A stretch of 64,000 nt of DNA, taken from positions 62,001-126,000 of the forward strand of contig NZ_VTWH01000002.1 of assembly GCF_008369445.1 (NCBI RefSeq), written 5' to 3'. How positions within the stretch are numbered: position 1 is the first letter of the stretch; each line of letters opens with the position of its first letter. The notes below the pieces were generated by a model. It had not been told where the DNA came from and did not search any database. It saw only the letters and a list, made by a program, of their open reading frames with translations. Position numbers and translations under genes: made by a program. This DNA is from Aureimonas fodinaquatilis. GTDB taxonomy: Bacteria; Pseudomonadota; Alphaproteobacteria; Rhizobiales; Rhizobiaceae. Shown in pieces: positions 33,959 to 42,964 of the stretch.

Positions 33959-34756
33959 CTATTCGCCATAGACGTCAAAGTCGAAATACTTGTCCTGCAC
34001 CTTCTGGTAGGTGCCATTTTCACGAATTGCCAGAATGGCTTCGTCAAACTTGGTTTTCAGCTGCTCATTGCCCTGGCGCAAGGCAATGCCGATGCCGGGG
34101 CCATAGATCTCCGGCTTGGCTTCCAGCTGGCCAATGATCTTGCAGCAAGCGCCCGCGTCGCTGTTGATCCAGTCTGAAAGAACGACGATATCGTCAACAA
34201 CCGCATCCACACGGCCATTTTCAATATCGAGCTTGTATTCCTCAGCTGTTGGATAAACCCGCACGTCCGCATCTGGAAAATAGGTTTCCGCAGCGGTCGA
34301 GTGCGTCGTGCCACCCTGGGCGCCGATTGTTTTTCCGGCCAGGGTTTCAGCGGTGGCTTCTGTCAGGTCGCTGTCTTTAGGTACAGCAACAGCGCCACCG
34401 GTGTTGTAGTATTTGTTGGTGAACAACACCTGCTGTGACCGTTCAGGAGTGATGGACATGGATGCGACTATGGCATCAAACCGGCCATTCTGGAGGGCAG
34501 GGATAATGCCGTCCCAGTCCGAGGTGACAAAAGTGCAGGTAACTTTCATTTCATCGCAAAGCGCCTTGGCAATGTCGATGTCAAACCCTTCAAGCTGGCC
34601 GGCAGAATTCAAAAAGTTGAATGGCGGATATGCGCCTTCCGTCCCAATTCGCACCTCTGTCCAGGTTTTGTCAGCATCTGATTTCTGGGCGCTCGCCACA
34701 CCGGCGACCAATGCAAAAGTTGCGACTGCGGAAACCAGGCGTAAAAATAAACGCAT
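33959..34756 (-). CDS. Polar amino acid ABC transporter substrate-binding protein
   Basis: A 265-aa periplasmic protein of the Lys/Arg/Orn/His/octopine-binding family. The signal peptide begins MRLFLRLVSAVATFALVAG and ends near GVASAQ. The SBP family 3 signature begins GAYPPFNFLN and FDIDIAKALCDEM. The ATG at 34756 is chosen because GGAGG lies ten bases upstream and the signal peptide opens there; longer in-frame starts have no such support. Conserved Asp and Arg of the amino-acid site appear plausible in IGAQGGTTHS, where the usual R-G motif differs. It is the first gene of the importer cluster. Confidence 0.9.
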   Translation of the reverse strand: MRLFLRLVSAVATFALVAGVASAQKSDADKTWTEVRIGTEGAYPPFNFLNSAGQLEGFDIDIAKALCDEMKVTCTFVTSDWDGIIPALQNGRFDAIVASMSITPERSQQVLFTNKYYNTGGAVAVPKDSDLTEATAETLAGKTIGAQGGTTHSTAAETYFPDADVRVYPTAEEYKLDIENGRVDAVVDDIVVLSDWINSDAGACCKIIGQLEAKPEIYGPGIGIALRQGNEQLKTKFDEAILAIRENGTYQKVQDKYFDFDVYGE

Positions 34757-34869
34757 AGACGGCATTCCTCCAAATTTTTCTAATCGTTCGCACATGCACA
34801 AAGCATAATATTCCGATAGTGCCTGTTTCGACGCAAATGGCAACTACCTATTGGCCGCAGACTGAACGT

Positions 34870-35475
34870 TCATTCGTCTGGCAAAAACCGTTGGGCGTTA
34901 CGAAGATCGTCGGGCGTGTTGACGTTGAAAAACGGGTCAAGGTCGGCAAATGGCTGGAATTCAACCATGTGAATTGTCGTCCTGCGTGCAAAGGCCATAA
35001 CCTGTAGTTTTGCGTCCGGCTGACTCAAATATTTTTCCAGCTGGCTCAGCAATGCCATGGGCCATAGTGCCGCAGTGGGGTGAGCTCTGCCATTGCTGCT
35101 TGCCATGTTCACGGCAGTGCCAGACCTTGCACACATGCGGGAAACATAATCAATCGGCAGAAATGGTGTGTCACCGGCAACAGATAGCAGATGCGTGATC
35201 CGGGGAAAATTGCGCTCAAGATGGGCTGCTGCGGCGCTTAGGCCGGCCAAAGGGCCATGATGGCCGGTCAACATGTCCGGGACGACAGGCAGGCCGAGTC
35301 GCTCAAAGCCGTTGTGCAGCGCGGCATTGATCAGAAGCGGGCTGACCTGTCCCTGCATCTGCGGAATGATCCGCTCAATCAGAGTGGATTTGCCCAGTGG
35401 CGTCAGCGGTTTTGCAACAAGGCCTCCCATCCTTGTTCCTTCTCCACCGGCCAGGATAACTCCGGCTATTGTCAT
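34870..35475 (-). CDS. mobA: Molybdenum cofactor guanylyltransferase MobA
   Basis: MobA links GMP to molybdopterin to form the bis-MGD-type cofactor of DMSO-reductase family enzymes. The protein is 201 aa. The nucleotide-binding N terminus is VILAGGEGTRMGG with Lys in AKPLTPLG, and the GDTPFLP motif carries the metal-binding Asp. The ATG at 35475 overlaps the TGA of the upstream MFS gene (ATGA); a longer in-frame version reaching 36168 is only read-through of the MFS region. moaA is about 2.5 kb away on the same strand. Confidence 0.92.
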   Translation of the reverse strand: MTIAGVILAGGEGTRMGGLVAKPLTPLGKSTLIERIIPQMQGQVSPLLINAALHNGFERLGLPVVPDMLTGHHGPLAGLSAAAAHLERNFPRITHLLSVAGDTPFLPIDYVSRMCARSGTAVNMASSNGRAHPTAALWPMALLSQLEKYLSQPDAKLQVMAFARRTTIHMVEFQPFADLDPFFNVNTPDDLRNAQRFLPDE

Positions 35476-36650
35476 CGCGGCTCCCGCAAAACAGCGCAGG
35501 TGGTGCCCAACACTCCCATAACAACCATAAATGTGGCCACCGCTATGGGGCTGTGTGCCAGAGCAGAGGCGAATGCGGCAGCACAGGCGCAGATGCCCAT
35601 TTGAAAAGCGCCCAGCAGCCCCGCGGCAGCACCCGCGGCTTCCGGTTGAACGGACACTCCGCCCGCTACGGATGTTGGAACGGACAAGCCGTTGCCAACA
35701 CCCAGAACCAGCATGGGCAGAAAAAGCGTAGTGGGGGTAATATATCCCGCCAGAAAGCAGACCAGCGTGATGACTGCAGAAAACAGCGTCAGGCTGCTGC
35801 CGATAACCATCATCCGGTTGATGCCAACCCTTTGCGACATGCGGCCAGTTATAAAGTTTCCCAATATATAGCCAAGTGAGCAAACCATGAACCACAAGCC
35901 ATATTCTGCCGGGCTCATGCCCAGAATATGCGAGGCTATGAAGGGCGCGCCCCCGAGGAAACCAAAGAAAACCGCAGAAATCAGCGCCGCAGTGCTGGCA
36001 TAGCGCCAGAATGCCAGCGACCGAAAGAGAAAGCGGTAGGAATTGAGCTGCATCAGCATCGGTTTGCCGCGGGATTGATTGGTTTCCGGCAGAAAAAACG
36101 CAATCAGAGCAGTTGTAATAACTCCGCACACTGCCAGCAGCCAGAAGACTGAACGCCAGCCCAGCCATGTGTCGAGAACGCCGCCAATTGCCGGGCCAAA
36201 CAAAGGCGCAACTGCCAGACCCATGGTGACATAGCCAATCATGCTGGCTGCCTTGTCACGCGAGAACAGGTCGCGGACAATGGCTCTGGAAAGCACCATC
36301 CCGGTGGCGCTGCTGGCCTGGATCACACGCCCGGCCAGAAAGGTTGGACCATCCTGTGCATAGATGCAGAGCAGGGTGCCCAGGAGATACAGCATCATCC
36401 CCGCAAGAATGACGGGTTTGCGGCCGAATTTGTCGGACAGCGGGCCGGCCACGAGTTGAACCGCGGCCACCATGACGAGAAACAGCGACAGGCCAAGCGC
36501 AATGGTCGTCGGGTCTGCGCTAAGGTCCGAGGCAATGGATGCCATGGACGGGATGAAGATGTTGATGGCGAGCGGCGAGAGTGCCGAGGCGCATATGAGT
36601 GACAGGACCAGCAGTGGGCCGAGACGGGTTTTTTCCATGCGGTCTGTCAT
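35472..36650 (-). CDS. MFS drug exporter, Bcr/CflA family
   Basis: A 392-aa, 12-segment major facilitator with the loop motif GPLSDKFGRKPVIL and the family's LSRAIVRDLF (motif with Arg-Asp in TM4-5 region). Bcr/CflA members export bicyclomycin, chloramphenicol and cysteine-type compounds. It starts at an ATG sharing its A with the TGA of the DMT gene (TGATG) and ends overlapping mobA, so DMT-MFS-mobA form one coupled transcription unit. A link to molybdenum metabolism is not implied by sequence. Confidence 0.88.
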   Translation of the reverse strand: MTDRMEKTRLGPLLVLSLICASALSPLAINIFIPSMASIASDLSADPTTIALGLSLFLVMVAAVQLVAGPLSDKFGRKPVILAGMMLYLLGTLLCIYAQDGPTFLAGRVIQASSATGMVLSRAIVRDLFSRDKAASMIGYVTMGLAVAPLFGPAIGGVLDTWLGWRSVFWLLAVCGVITTALIAFFLPETNQSRGKPMLMQLNSYRFLFRSLAFWRYASTAALISAVFFGFLGGAPFIASHILGMSPAEYGLWFMVCSLGYILGNFITGRMSQRVGINRMMVIGSSLTLFSAVITLVCFLAGYITPTTLFLPMLVLGVGNGLSVPTSVAGGVSVQPEAAGAAAGLLGAFQMGICACAAAFASALAHSPIAVATFMVVMGVLGTTCAVLREPR

Positions 36651-37573
36651 CAATGCGCCTGCGTGCGAGCAAGTATCAGGCGATTGCGCCGCCTTTCACG
36701 AGAAAACGTATATAGGCCCGATGCAACGATGATCATCGACCCGATGATTTCCCACTTTCCAGGCACATCTCCAAACACGAGATAGCCCAGAATGGCCGCG
36801 AATATCAGCGAGGCATAACGCAGTGGGGCAACAAAGCCCATGTCGCCAATACGCAGGGCAGCAACCATGAGAATATTGGCGGTGCCCATCAGCAGCGCGG
36901 CAGCAAAAAGCAACCCGTAAGTCGGGTTGGAAATGGGTGTTGTGCCGGTGAATGGCAGAAAGGCTGCGCCTGTCAGCGCAATTGCGGTTGAGGTGACACC
37001 TGCCACTGACAGCGACGACAGTTCCTTGGGCAGTTTGTGCACCACAAGGTCGCGAATGGCAGACACAAGCACCGAGAGCAGAACGAACACCGAATACATC
37101 GTGAACCCTTCCAGCCCGGGGCGCACGATGATCACCACTCCGATAAAGCCGACAGCCGTAGCAGACCAGCGCCGCCAGCCCACACTTTCGCGCAGAAACA
37201 ACGCCGCGCCCACCGTTACCGCCAAGGGCAGTGCCTGATAGATTGCGGTTGTGTTGGCAAGGGGCAGATGCGCCAGGGCAATCATGTAGAGAAGTGTCGT
37301 CAACGAGTCGCCGAATGCACGGATGAGCAGATATTTGTTCAGAAGAAGCCGGGGAGCGGGCAGGGCATTTTTCCACCAGCCGATCGAAAAAATGAAGATG
37401 GCGATCATGACACCGCGCACCGCCATAACCTGGGCTGGCGCCATATCCTGCATGACGAACTTGACGATCGTGTCATTGATCATGAAGCACGCAACCGACG
37501 TGATCATGAGAAGGCTGGCACGAAGATTTTCTGCCGGCGACGCGCCTGCAATCGGAACTCTGACGATAGGCAA
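36650..37573 (-). CDS. EamA/DMT-superfamily transporter
   Basis: A 307-aa membrane protein with ten hydrophobic segments in two repeated EamA halves (the second begins near VFVLLSVLVSAIRDLV). The pattern is typical of RhaT/YdcZ-like metabolite exporters. The frame begins with TTG at 37573; a later in-frame ATG would lose the first membrane segment. It is the first gene of the DMT-MFS-mobA unit, with an 18-bp perfect palindrome 57 bp upstream. The substrate is unknown. Confidence 0.85.
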   Translation of the reverse strand: MPIVRVPIAGASPAENLRASLLMITSVACFMINDTIVKFVMQDMAPAQVMAVRGVMIAIFIFSIGWWKNALPAPRLLLNKYLLIRAFGDSLTTLLYMIALAHLPLANTTAIYQALPLAVTVGAALFLRESVGWRRWSATAVGFIGVVIIVRPGLEGFTMYSVFVLLSVLVSAIRDLVVHKLPKELSSLSVAGVTSTAIALTGAAFLPFTGTTPISNPTYGLLFAAALLMGTANILMVAALRIGDMGFVAPLRYASLIFAAILGYLVFGDVPGKWEIIGSMIIVASGLYTFSRERRRNRLILARTQAH

Positions 37574-37629
37574 GATAATCTCGGAATAAGATGCGGGACT
37601 GATAGTATGGAATACTTCTTATCCGGCTT

Positions 37630-37647
37630 AAAATCGAGATCGATTTT
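37630..37647. promoter_or_regulatory. 18-bp palindrome upstream of the DMT exporter
   Basis: AAAATCGA-GA-TCGATTTT is a perfect dyad 57-74 bp upstream of the DMT start and 11 bp from the lipoprotein terminator. It has the size of a dimeric-repressor operator. No regulator gene is adjacent, so its protein is unknown. Confidence 0.4.
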
Positions 37648-37657
37648 ACAGTAAAAT

Positions 37658-37679
37658 GCCGCTGCGTTTCCGCAGCGGC
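37658..37679 (-). terminator. Intrinsic terminator of the lipoprotein gene
   Basis: A perfect 9-bp stem GCCGCTGCG/CGCAGCGGC with a four-base loop (GAAA on the minus strand), followed on the minus strand by ATTTTAC. It lies 35 bp after the stop of the glycine-zipper lipoprotein gene. A very stable, textbook-like intrinsic terminator. Confidence 0.85.
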
Positions 37680-37714
37680 CTGTATTTTGATACAATTATT
37701 GTATCGCGATGGAA

Positions 37715-37927
37715 TTAATACGTGTTGCGTCCGACCAAAGCGCCGGTGCCCGCACCAGCCAAGCCACCAATCAGCGCGCCTGTGCCACCACCGACTGCGT
37801 TTCCGATGGCTGCACCACCAACGCCGCCGATTGCCGCGCCGCTGACTGTGCGCTCTGTCTGAGTGCAGCCTGCGGTCAGCAGAACAATTGCCGCCAAGGC
37901 AGCGACCGACTTGATCTTGCTCGTCAT
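37715..37927 (-). CDS. Small glycine-zipper lipoprotein
   Basis: A 70-aa protein. The signal peptide has the lipobox LTAGC (Cys about residue 21), followed by a Gly/Ala-rich GxxxG zipper (AAIGGVGGAAIGNAVGG, GALIGGLAGAGTGALVG) to the end. Rickettsia 17-kDa-type or OmpA-type glycine-zipper lipoproteins look like this. It is probably anchored in the outer membrane; function is unknown. It has its own terminator, so it is likely monocistronic. Confidence 0.8.
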   Translation of the reverse strand: MTSKIKSVAALAAIVLLTAGCTQTERTVSGAAIGGVGGAAIGNAVGGGTGALIGGLAGAGTGALVGRNTY

Positions 37928-38018
37928 TTCCGAAAACCCTCGTTAATTGCCAATTGTGAATCGGCCTGAAAGTCGCATAATTCAGGTTGCAAATCTATTA
38001 CGACACGGAGAATTTGTT

Positions 38019-39062
38019 TCAGCCGCCCGTTACCGACATGGTGCGCATGACTGCAGGCTGGTTGTTCCAGCGATCAATAACGAAGTCATGACCTTTGGGT
38101 TTGCGGGCAATCGCCTCTCCAATTGCTGCATGCAGAGCCTCATCGCTCTCCGAGCTGCGCAAAGGCGCTCGCAGGTCCGCAGCGTCATCCTGCCCCAGGC
38201 ACATATAGAGAGTGCCGGTGCAACTGATGCGGACACGGTTGCAACTTTCGCAGAAATTGTGAGTCATGGGGGTTATGAATCCAAGCCGGCCGCCGGTGTG
38301 CGCAACGTTGTAGTAGCGGGCTGGCCCGCCCGTTCTGTGGCTCGATTCTGCAAGTGAAAAACCGTGTCGCTGCTCAAGCTGGCGACGCAGCACCGTCAGT
38401 GGCAGATAATGCTCCGTGCGATCCTCATCCACCTCGCCGAGCGGCATGGTTTCAATCAGCGTCATATCCATGCCCATGCTGTGCGCCCATTCGATCATAT
38501 GGGGGATTTCGCCCTCATTGAAGTTGCGCAGGGCCACAGTGTTGAGCTTGATGGAAATGCCGGTTTTCAATGCCGTTTCAATGCCGTGCATAACCTTGGC
38601 AAAGTCACCACGACGGGTGATCATGTGAAATTTTCCGGCGTCCAGTGTGTCGAGGGAAACATTCAGCCGCTTTATTCCACAGGCTGCCAGCTCGCTGGCA
38701 TATTGGGCCAGCTGCGTGCCATTGGTCGTCAATGTCAACTCCTGCAAGGCGCCACTTTGCAAATGGCGCGACAGCGAGCGAATGAGTGACATCAGGTTTT
38801 TGCGAACCAACGGTTCGCCGCCGGTCAGCCGCAGTCTTTTCACGCCGCGTTCAATAAACGCACTGCACAGACGGTCCAGCTCCTCAAGGCTGAGCAAATC
38901 CTTTCTGGGCAGAAACTGCGCATGTTCCGACATGCAGTAAACACAACGCAAATCACACCGATCCGTCACAGAAACACGCAGATAGGTGATTTCCCGCCCG
39001 AACGGGTCCACCATCGCGCCCTCCAACTGAGGGTTTGTCAAAAATCTGCTTGCGTTGTTCAT
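38019..39062 (-). CDS. moaA: GTP 3',8-cyclase MoaA
   Basis: Radical-SAM enzyme that, with MoaC, converts GTP to cyclic pyranopterin in molybdenum cofactor synthesis. The protein is 347 aa. The SAM cluster Cys are Cys36, Cys40 and Cys43 (CDLRCVYC), LRLTGGEPL follows, and the C-terminal cluster Cys lie in [15 protein letters not shown]. It ends in Gly-Gly, which MoaA needs for GTP activation. The ATG at 39062 is the only clear start. It is divergent from the DUF971 gene. Confidence 0.95.
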   Translation of the reverse strand: MNNASRFLTNPQLEGAMVDPFGREITYLRVSVTDRCDLRCVYCMSEHAQFLPRKDLLSLEELDRLCSAFIERGVKRLRLTGGEPLVRKNLMSLIRSLSRHLQSGALQELTLTTNGTQLAQYASELAACGIKRLNVSLDTLDAGKFHMITRRGDFAKVMHGIETALKTGISIKLNTVALRNFNEGEIPHMIEWAHSMGMDMTLIETMPLGEVDEDRTEHYLPLTVLRRQLEQRHGFSLAESSHRTGGPARYYNVAHTGGRLGFITPMTHNFCESCNRVRISCTGTLYMCLGQDDAADLRAPLRSSESDEALHAAIGEAIARKPKGHDFVIDRWNNQPAVMRTMSVTGG

Positions 39063-39147
39063 GCCGGTTTTCCGCAGCGTTCAGTTGTGCACAATGTGGA
39101 AGCGCGCTACCTCGGGGTCAAGAGACAGACATGGTTTGGAGAGTGTT

Positions 39148-39507
39148 ATGAGTCAAACAGTAGCGCCCCCGCGTGAAATTCGCGTTTCAAAAGACCGTGC
39201 GGTTCTGACGGTTGTGGGTCCCCAGGAGGGAGAGCACAGCTTCTCAGCCGAAATGTTGCGGGTTTTGTCACCGTCTGCCGAAGTGCAGGGTCATTCTCCG
39301 GAGCAGAGGGTGACGGTGGGTGGCAAGCGCAATGTCAAAATTGCCGATGTGCGCCCCGTCGGCAATTACGCCATTCGCATCGTGTTCGATGATCACCACG
39401 ATTCCGGTCTGTATAGCTGGGCATATCTGGCACAGCTTGCCAGCGAGCATGAAACCCGGTGGCAGTCCTACCTCGACGAACTGACGCAGAAGGGATTGAG
39501 CCGGTAG
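39148..39507 (+). CDS. DUF971 (GBBH-like N-terminal domain) protein
   Basis: A 119-aa protein of the gamma-butyrobetaine hydroxylase-like N-terminal family. LRVLSPSAEVQGH and the later IRIVFDDHHDSGLYSWAYL motif are diagnostic, and the family may bind zinc or iron. The ATG at 39148 has GGAGAG upstream and removes a non-conserved N-terminal extension. Stand-alone members are linked to iron-sulfur protein assembly in some bacteria (established for related ApbC/Mrp associations, inferred here). It lies divergent from moaA across 85 bp. Confidence 0.85.
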   Translation: MSQTVAPPREIRVSKDRAVLTVVGPQEGEHSFSAEMLRVLSPSAEVQGHSPEQRVTVGGKRNVKIADVRPVGNYAIRIVFDDHHDSGLYSWAYLAQLASEHETRWQSYLDELTQKGLSR

Positions 39508-39523
39508 AGCGCATCGTTTGATC

Positions 39524-39537
39524 GGATCGTGCGATCC
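39524..39537. terminator. Short hairpin between DUF971 and Anbu genes
   Basis: GGATCG-TG-CGATCC lies in the 51-bp gap between two convergent genes, just after the DUF971 stop. The effective loop is four bases. No T-tract follows in either direction; weak terminator or repeat remnant. Confidence 0.35.
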
Positions 39538-39558
39538 CTGAGCTGCCCTTGAGCTCTG

Positions 39559-40305
39559 TCAGCCCTGATGCCTGTTCGGGACAAAGGGCGGCAGACGTTC
39601 AAACGCCTGTTTCAACGCATCTGACCAACCATCGGAAATGCTTTGATAATATGGGTCGCGCTCATCAAAGCGTTGCGCATAGCCCGCTTGCAGTGAGTCC
39701 GCCTCATAAACCTGCAGATCCAGCGGCATGCCTACGGACAGGTTGGATTTGATGGTTGAATCAAATGAAACCAGAAGCAGCTTCGAGGCTTCCTCCAGCG
39801 ACATTTCAGGATCATAGGTGCGAACGATGATTGGACGGCCATATTTGTGCTCGCCAATCTGAAAGAACGGGTTGTCTGCACTGGCTTCGATGAAGTTGCC
39901 CTCAGGATAGATCATGAACAGCCGCGGCTTGCCGCCCCTGATCTGCCCACCCAGAATAAATGTGCCGGCAAAGCGACTGTCTGCAGATTGGCCCGATGGG
40001 CTGGTATAGGCAATAACCTCTTTGAGCGTATCGCCCACCAGCTTGGCGGTTTGAAACATTGAAGGCTGGGTAAACAGCGATGGGCGGCGTTCTGACGGGT
40101 GAAGCCCGCGCTCTTCCAGCAACGAAACAGCGGCCTGCGTGGTCGCCAGATTGCCAGCCGACAGAAGGCAAAGAAAACGGTCGTCCGGCAGGGACCAGCT
40201 TTTCATTTTGGTGACAGTGGAAATATTGTCGACGCCCGCATTGGTGCGGGTGTCCGACATGAAAACCAAGCCCGCATTGACCAGCAGCCCGACACAATAA
40301 GTCAT
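39559..40305 (-). CDS. Anbu proteasome-like peptidase
   Basis: A 248-aa Ntn-hydrolase of the Anbu (ancestral beta-subunit, COG3484) family. The N terminus MTYCVGLLVNAGLVFMSDTR places the proteasome-type nucleophile Thr at residue 2, followed by the conserved Asp in SDTRTNAG and Lys in TKMKSW. Anbu forms helical or ring assemblies; substrates are not established. In most genomes it is found with a circularly permuted ATP-grasp protein, an alpha-E protein and a transglutaminase-like protein. Here the first two follow at 40610 and 41555, but the transglutaminase is absent. It is separated from them by 304 bp. Confidence 0.9.
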   Translation of the reverse strand: MTYCVGLLVNAGLVFMSDTRTNAGVDNISTVTKMKSWSLPDDRFLCLLSAGNLATTQAAVSLLEERGLHPSERRPSLFTQPSMFQTAKLVGDTLKEVIAYTSPSGQSADSRFAGTFILGGQIRGGKPRLFMIYPEGNFIEASADNPFFQIGEHKYGRPIIVRTYDPEMSLEEASKLLLVSFDSTIKSNLSVGMPLDLQVYEADSLQAGYAQRFDERDPYYQSISDGWSDALKQAFERLPPFVPNRHQG

Positions 40306-40609
40306 TCGTCAATTCCCCGGCGAGTTGCTGCACTGGGAGCTGCAAAACCGCGCCTGTTCGCTCTATTTCAATCACGCAACGGACATCTGCCGCAGCCGCT
40401 AAAAACTATGCATAAAAACCCGATGATTCTGGATTTTTGCGCAGTCAGCAAGATATCAGAAATTGAAATATGCGCAGAATTGCCGCTCTTGCAACTGAGT
40501 ATACCCGGTTATCCCGGACTATCGGCTGCCGGTCCGCCGCATTTCGCATGAATGCGGGCAAACCAGAGGTTGCAGTCGTTCAACATGGCAGACCATCAGC
40601 CGGAATGGT
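40306..40609. other. 304-bp gap inside the Anbu cluster, no gene seen
   Basis: Between the alpha-E gene stop and the Anbu start. I see no reading frame resembling a transglutaminase and no clear remnant of one. It probably holds the Anbu promoter. No strong hairpin was noticed. Confidence 0.6.
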
Positions 40610-41551
40610 CTAGTGATAGAACCGGTAGGCCTTGGCAATTTCATCAGACAGGCGATTGCTGTCGATGATGAACTGCTCCAGAAACTCGTGAAGCCCACCA
40701 TCGATGATATCTCCGACAGTGGTGTTTTCCAGCCGGGCTACAATGGTGTGCACCGTCTCATGGCATTCATGCGTTTCGCCATAGGTGCGGGCCAGATAGA
40801 CGAGGCTCTCTTCAATCAACCGGTAGCAATAGGCCAAAGATCTGGGCATGCGGCGGTTGAGGATAAGAAAGTCGATAATATCCACGGCTTTCAGCTCTGC
40901 ATCATATTCCCATGCATAGGCACGCAACGCCGAAACCGAGCGCAGAATGGAGCCCCACTGATAATTGTCGAGTGATGAGCCGACAGAGGAATGTTCCGGC
41001 AGCAGCACCCAGTATTTCACATCCAGAATGCGCGCGGTGTTGTCGGCGCGTTCCAGAAATGTGCCGATGTTGCAGAAATCAAAAATCTCATTGCGCAGCA
41101 TGGTACCGTAGAAACAGCCGCGGATCAGTGCGGTCCGCTGTTTGACCAGGCCCAACAGCACAGGCAGTTCGCATCTGGGCCTGGAAAGCTGGTCACGCAG
41201 CACCATCCAGCTTTCATTCAACGCTTCCCATGTTTCCTGGGTCAGTGCGGTGCGAACCATGCGACCGTTCGTACGGGCTGCTGCCATGGAGTTGAGAATG
41301 CTGGATGAATTTGCCGGATCCCGCAGCATGAAATCAGCAATTTTATCAGGATCAAAACTGCCATGTTTGGCCAGATACTCATCCAGCACACCGGCGGTTA
41401 CCAGAATGGAGTTCCACTCATCGGGTTCGGATGAAAGATTCGTCAGCGAAAGACGCAAGCCCGCATCGATCAGGCGCGCAGTGTTTTCTGTTCGCTCAAT
41501 ATAACGCTGCATCCAGAACAGCCCGTTGGCTGTGCGACCTAGCAATGGCAT
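40610..41551 (-). CDS. Alpha-E domain protein (DUF403)
   Basis: A 313-aa all-helical protein of the alpha-E family, partner of the circularly permuted ATP-grasp protein in predicted peptide-tagging operons. The start MPLLGRTANGLFWMQRYIERTENTARLI is diagnostic in its first 20 residues. It starts 3 bp after the ATP-grasp gene's stop. Its biochemical role is unknown; comparative work predicted peptide synthesis or modification together with Anbu and a transglutaminase. Confidence 0.9.
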   Translation of the reverse strand: MPLLGRTANGLFWMQRYIERTENTARLIDAGLRLSLTNLSSEPDEWNSILVTAGVLDEYLAKHGSFDPDKIADFMLRDPANSSSILNSMAAARTNGRMVRTALTQETWEALNESWMVLRDQLSRPRCELPVLLGLVKQRTALIRGCFYGTMLRNEIFDFCNIGTFLERADNTARILDVKYWVLLPEHSSVGSSLDNYQWGSILRSVSALRAYAWEYDAELKAVDIIDFLILNRRMPRSLAYCYRLIEESLVYLARTYGETHECHETVHTIVARLENTTVGDIIDGGLHEFLEQFIIDSNRLSDEIAKAYRFYH

Positions 41552-41554
41552 GAA

Positions 41555-42964
41555 TCAGGCCTCCAGCACCCAGGTGTCTTTGGTGCCGCCGCCCTGGCTG
41601 GAATTAACCACCAGGGAACCCTCCTGCAACGCCACGCGCGTCAGGCCACCAGGAATGATTTTGATAGTTTCGCCCACCAGCACGAATGGCCGCAAATCAA
41701 CATGGCGCGGGGCTAGGCCTGCTTCCGTAAGAATGGGCACGGTGGAAAGCGCCAAAGTTGGCTGTGCAATGTAATTGGACGGGCGCTGGCGAAGTTTTGC
41801 GGCAAAAAGCTCTATTTCCGCCTTGGATGCTGCAGGGCCGACCAGCATTCCATAGCCGCCGGAACCGTGCACTTCCTTCACCACCAATTCGTCCAGATGT
41901 TCCAGCACATAGGCAAGGCTGTCTGCCTCTGTGCAGCGCCAGGTCGGCACATTTTCCAGAATGGCGCTGCGTCCGGTGTAGAACTGAACAATTTCCGGCA
42001 TGTAGGAATAGATGGCTTTGTCATCTGCAATGCCGGTGCCCGGAGCGTTGGCAATGGTGATGCCACCGTTTTTATAGACATCCATAATTCCTGGCACGCC
42101 GAGCATCGATTCCGGGTTGAACACTTCAGGATCCAGATAGGCGTCATCAACACGGCGATACAGGACGTCTATGGGCAGGTAGCCCTGCGTTGTTCGCATG
42201 GCAATGCGTCCGTCCACCGTCATCAGATCGGCGCCTTCAACCAGCTCAACGCCCATCTGATCGGCCAGGAAAGCATGCTCATAATATGCGGAGTTGTGGA
42301 TGCCCGGTGTCAGAACGGCGATGCGCACCGGCCCGTTGCAGGCAGATGGTGCCACCCCTGCCAGAGAGCGGCGCAAATGCCGGGGGTAATTTTCAACGGG
42401 GCGGACGCGGTTCTGGGCGAAAAGTTCCGGAAACATCTGCATCATCGTTTCGCGGTTTTCGATCATATATGACACGCCGGAGGGCGTTCTCGCATTGTCC
42501 TCCAGCACGTAGAAGCGGTTTTCTTCCGTTCGAACAATGTCGACGCCGATAATGTGTGTGTAAACGCCGCCGGGTGGACGAAAGCCAACCATTTGCGGCA
42601 GAAACGCCTCATTGCCCTCAATCAGGCGTGCCGGCACAATCCCGGCCCGCACAATTTCCTGATCGTGGTAGATGTCATGCAGAAAGGCATTCAGCGCCTG
42701 CACCCTCTGCTCGATGCCTTCAGCCAGCGGTGCCCATTCCTGACCGGAAATAATGCGTGGCACCAGATCAAAAGGGATAAGCCGCTCTGCCGCATCCTGT
42801 GCGCCATAGACGTTGAAGGTAATGCCAGTGCGGCGGAAAAGGCCCTCTGCCTCACTGGCTTTCAACGCAAGGGATTTGGCTTCCTGTAACTGAAACCAGC
42901 TCTGGAACTGGTCATATGCCTGCCGTACACCGCCATCCTTCGTCAGCATTTCATCGAACGGCAT
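41555..42964 (-). CDS. Circularly permuted ATP-grasp type 2 protein
   Basis: A 469-aa member of the DUF404/DUF407 circularly permuted ATP-grasp family, predicted to make amide bonds. Recognisable blocks are FNVYGA, PFDLVPRII, FRPPGGVYTHIIGVDIVR, LEDNARTPSGVSYM, VVKEVHGSGGYGML (nucleotide-binding) and SSQGGGTKDTWVL at the C terminus. The frame opens farther upstream (TTG at 43048), but ATG 42964, giving MPFDEMLTKDGG, matches the expected N terminus. It is the first gene of the alpha-E/ATP-grasp pair. Confidence 0.9.
   Translation of the reverse strand: MPFDEMLTKDGGVRQAYDQFQSWFQLQEAKSLALKASEAEGLFRRTGITFNVYGAQDAAERLIPFDLVPRIISGQEWAPLAEGIEQRVQALNAFLHDIYHDQEIVRAGIVPARLIEGNEAFLPQMVGFRPPGGVYTHIIGVDIVRTEENRFYVLEDNARTPSGVSYMIENRETMMQMFPELFAQNRVRPVENYPRHLRRSLAGVAPSACNGPVRIAVLTPGIHNSAYYEHAFLADQMGVELVEGADLMTVDGRIAMRTTQGYLPIDVLYRRVDDAYLDPEVFNPESMLGVPGIMDVYKNGGITIANAPGTGIADDKAIYSYMPEIVQFYTGRSAILENVPTWRCTEADSLAYVLEHLDELVVKEVHGSGGYGMLVGPAASKAEIELFAAKLRQRPSNYIAQPTLALSTVPILTEAGLAPRHVDLRPFVLVGETIKIIPGGLTRVALQEGSLVVNSSQGGGTKDTWVLEA

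Noticed and set aside
34870-36168. Long 432-aa minus-strand frame covering mobA and part of the MFS gene
   Set aside because: Only the last 201 residues resemble MobA. The rest is an alternate frame of the MFS gene; the ATG at 35475 overlaps the MFS stop as expected for coupled genes.
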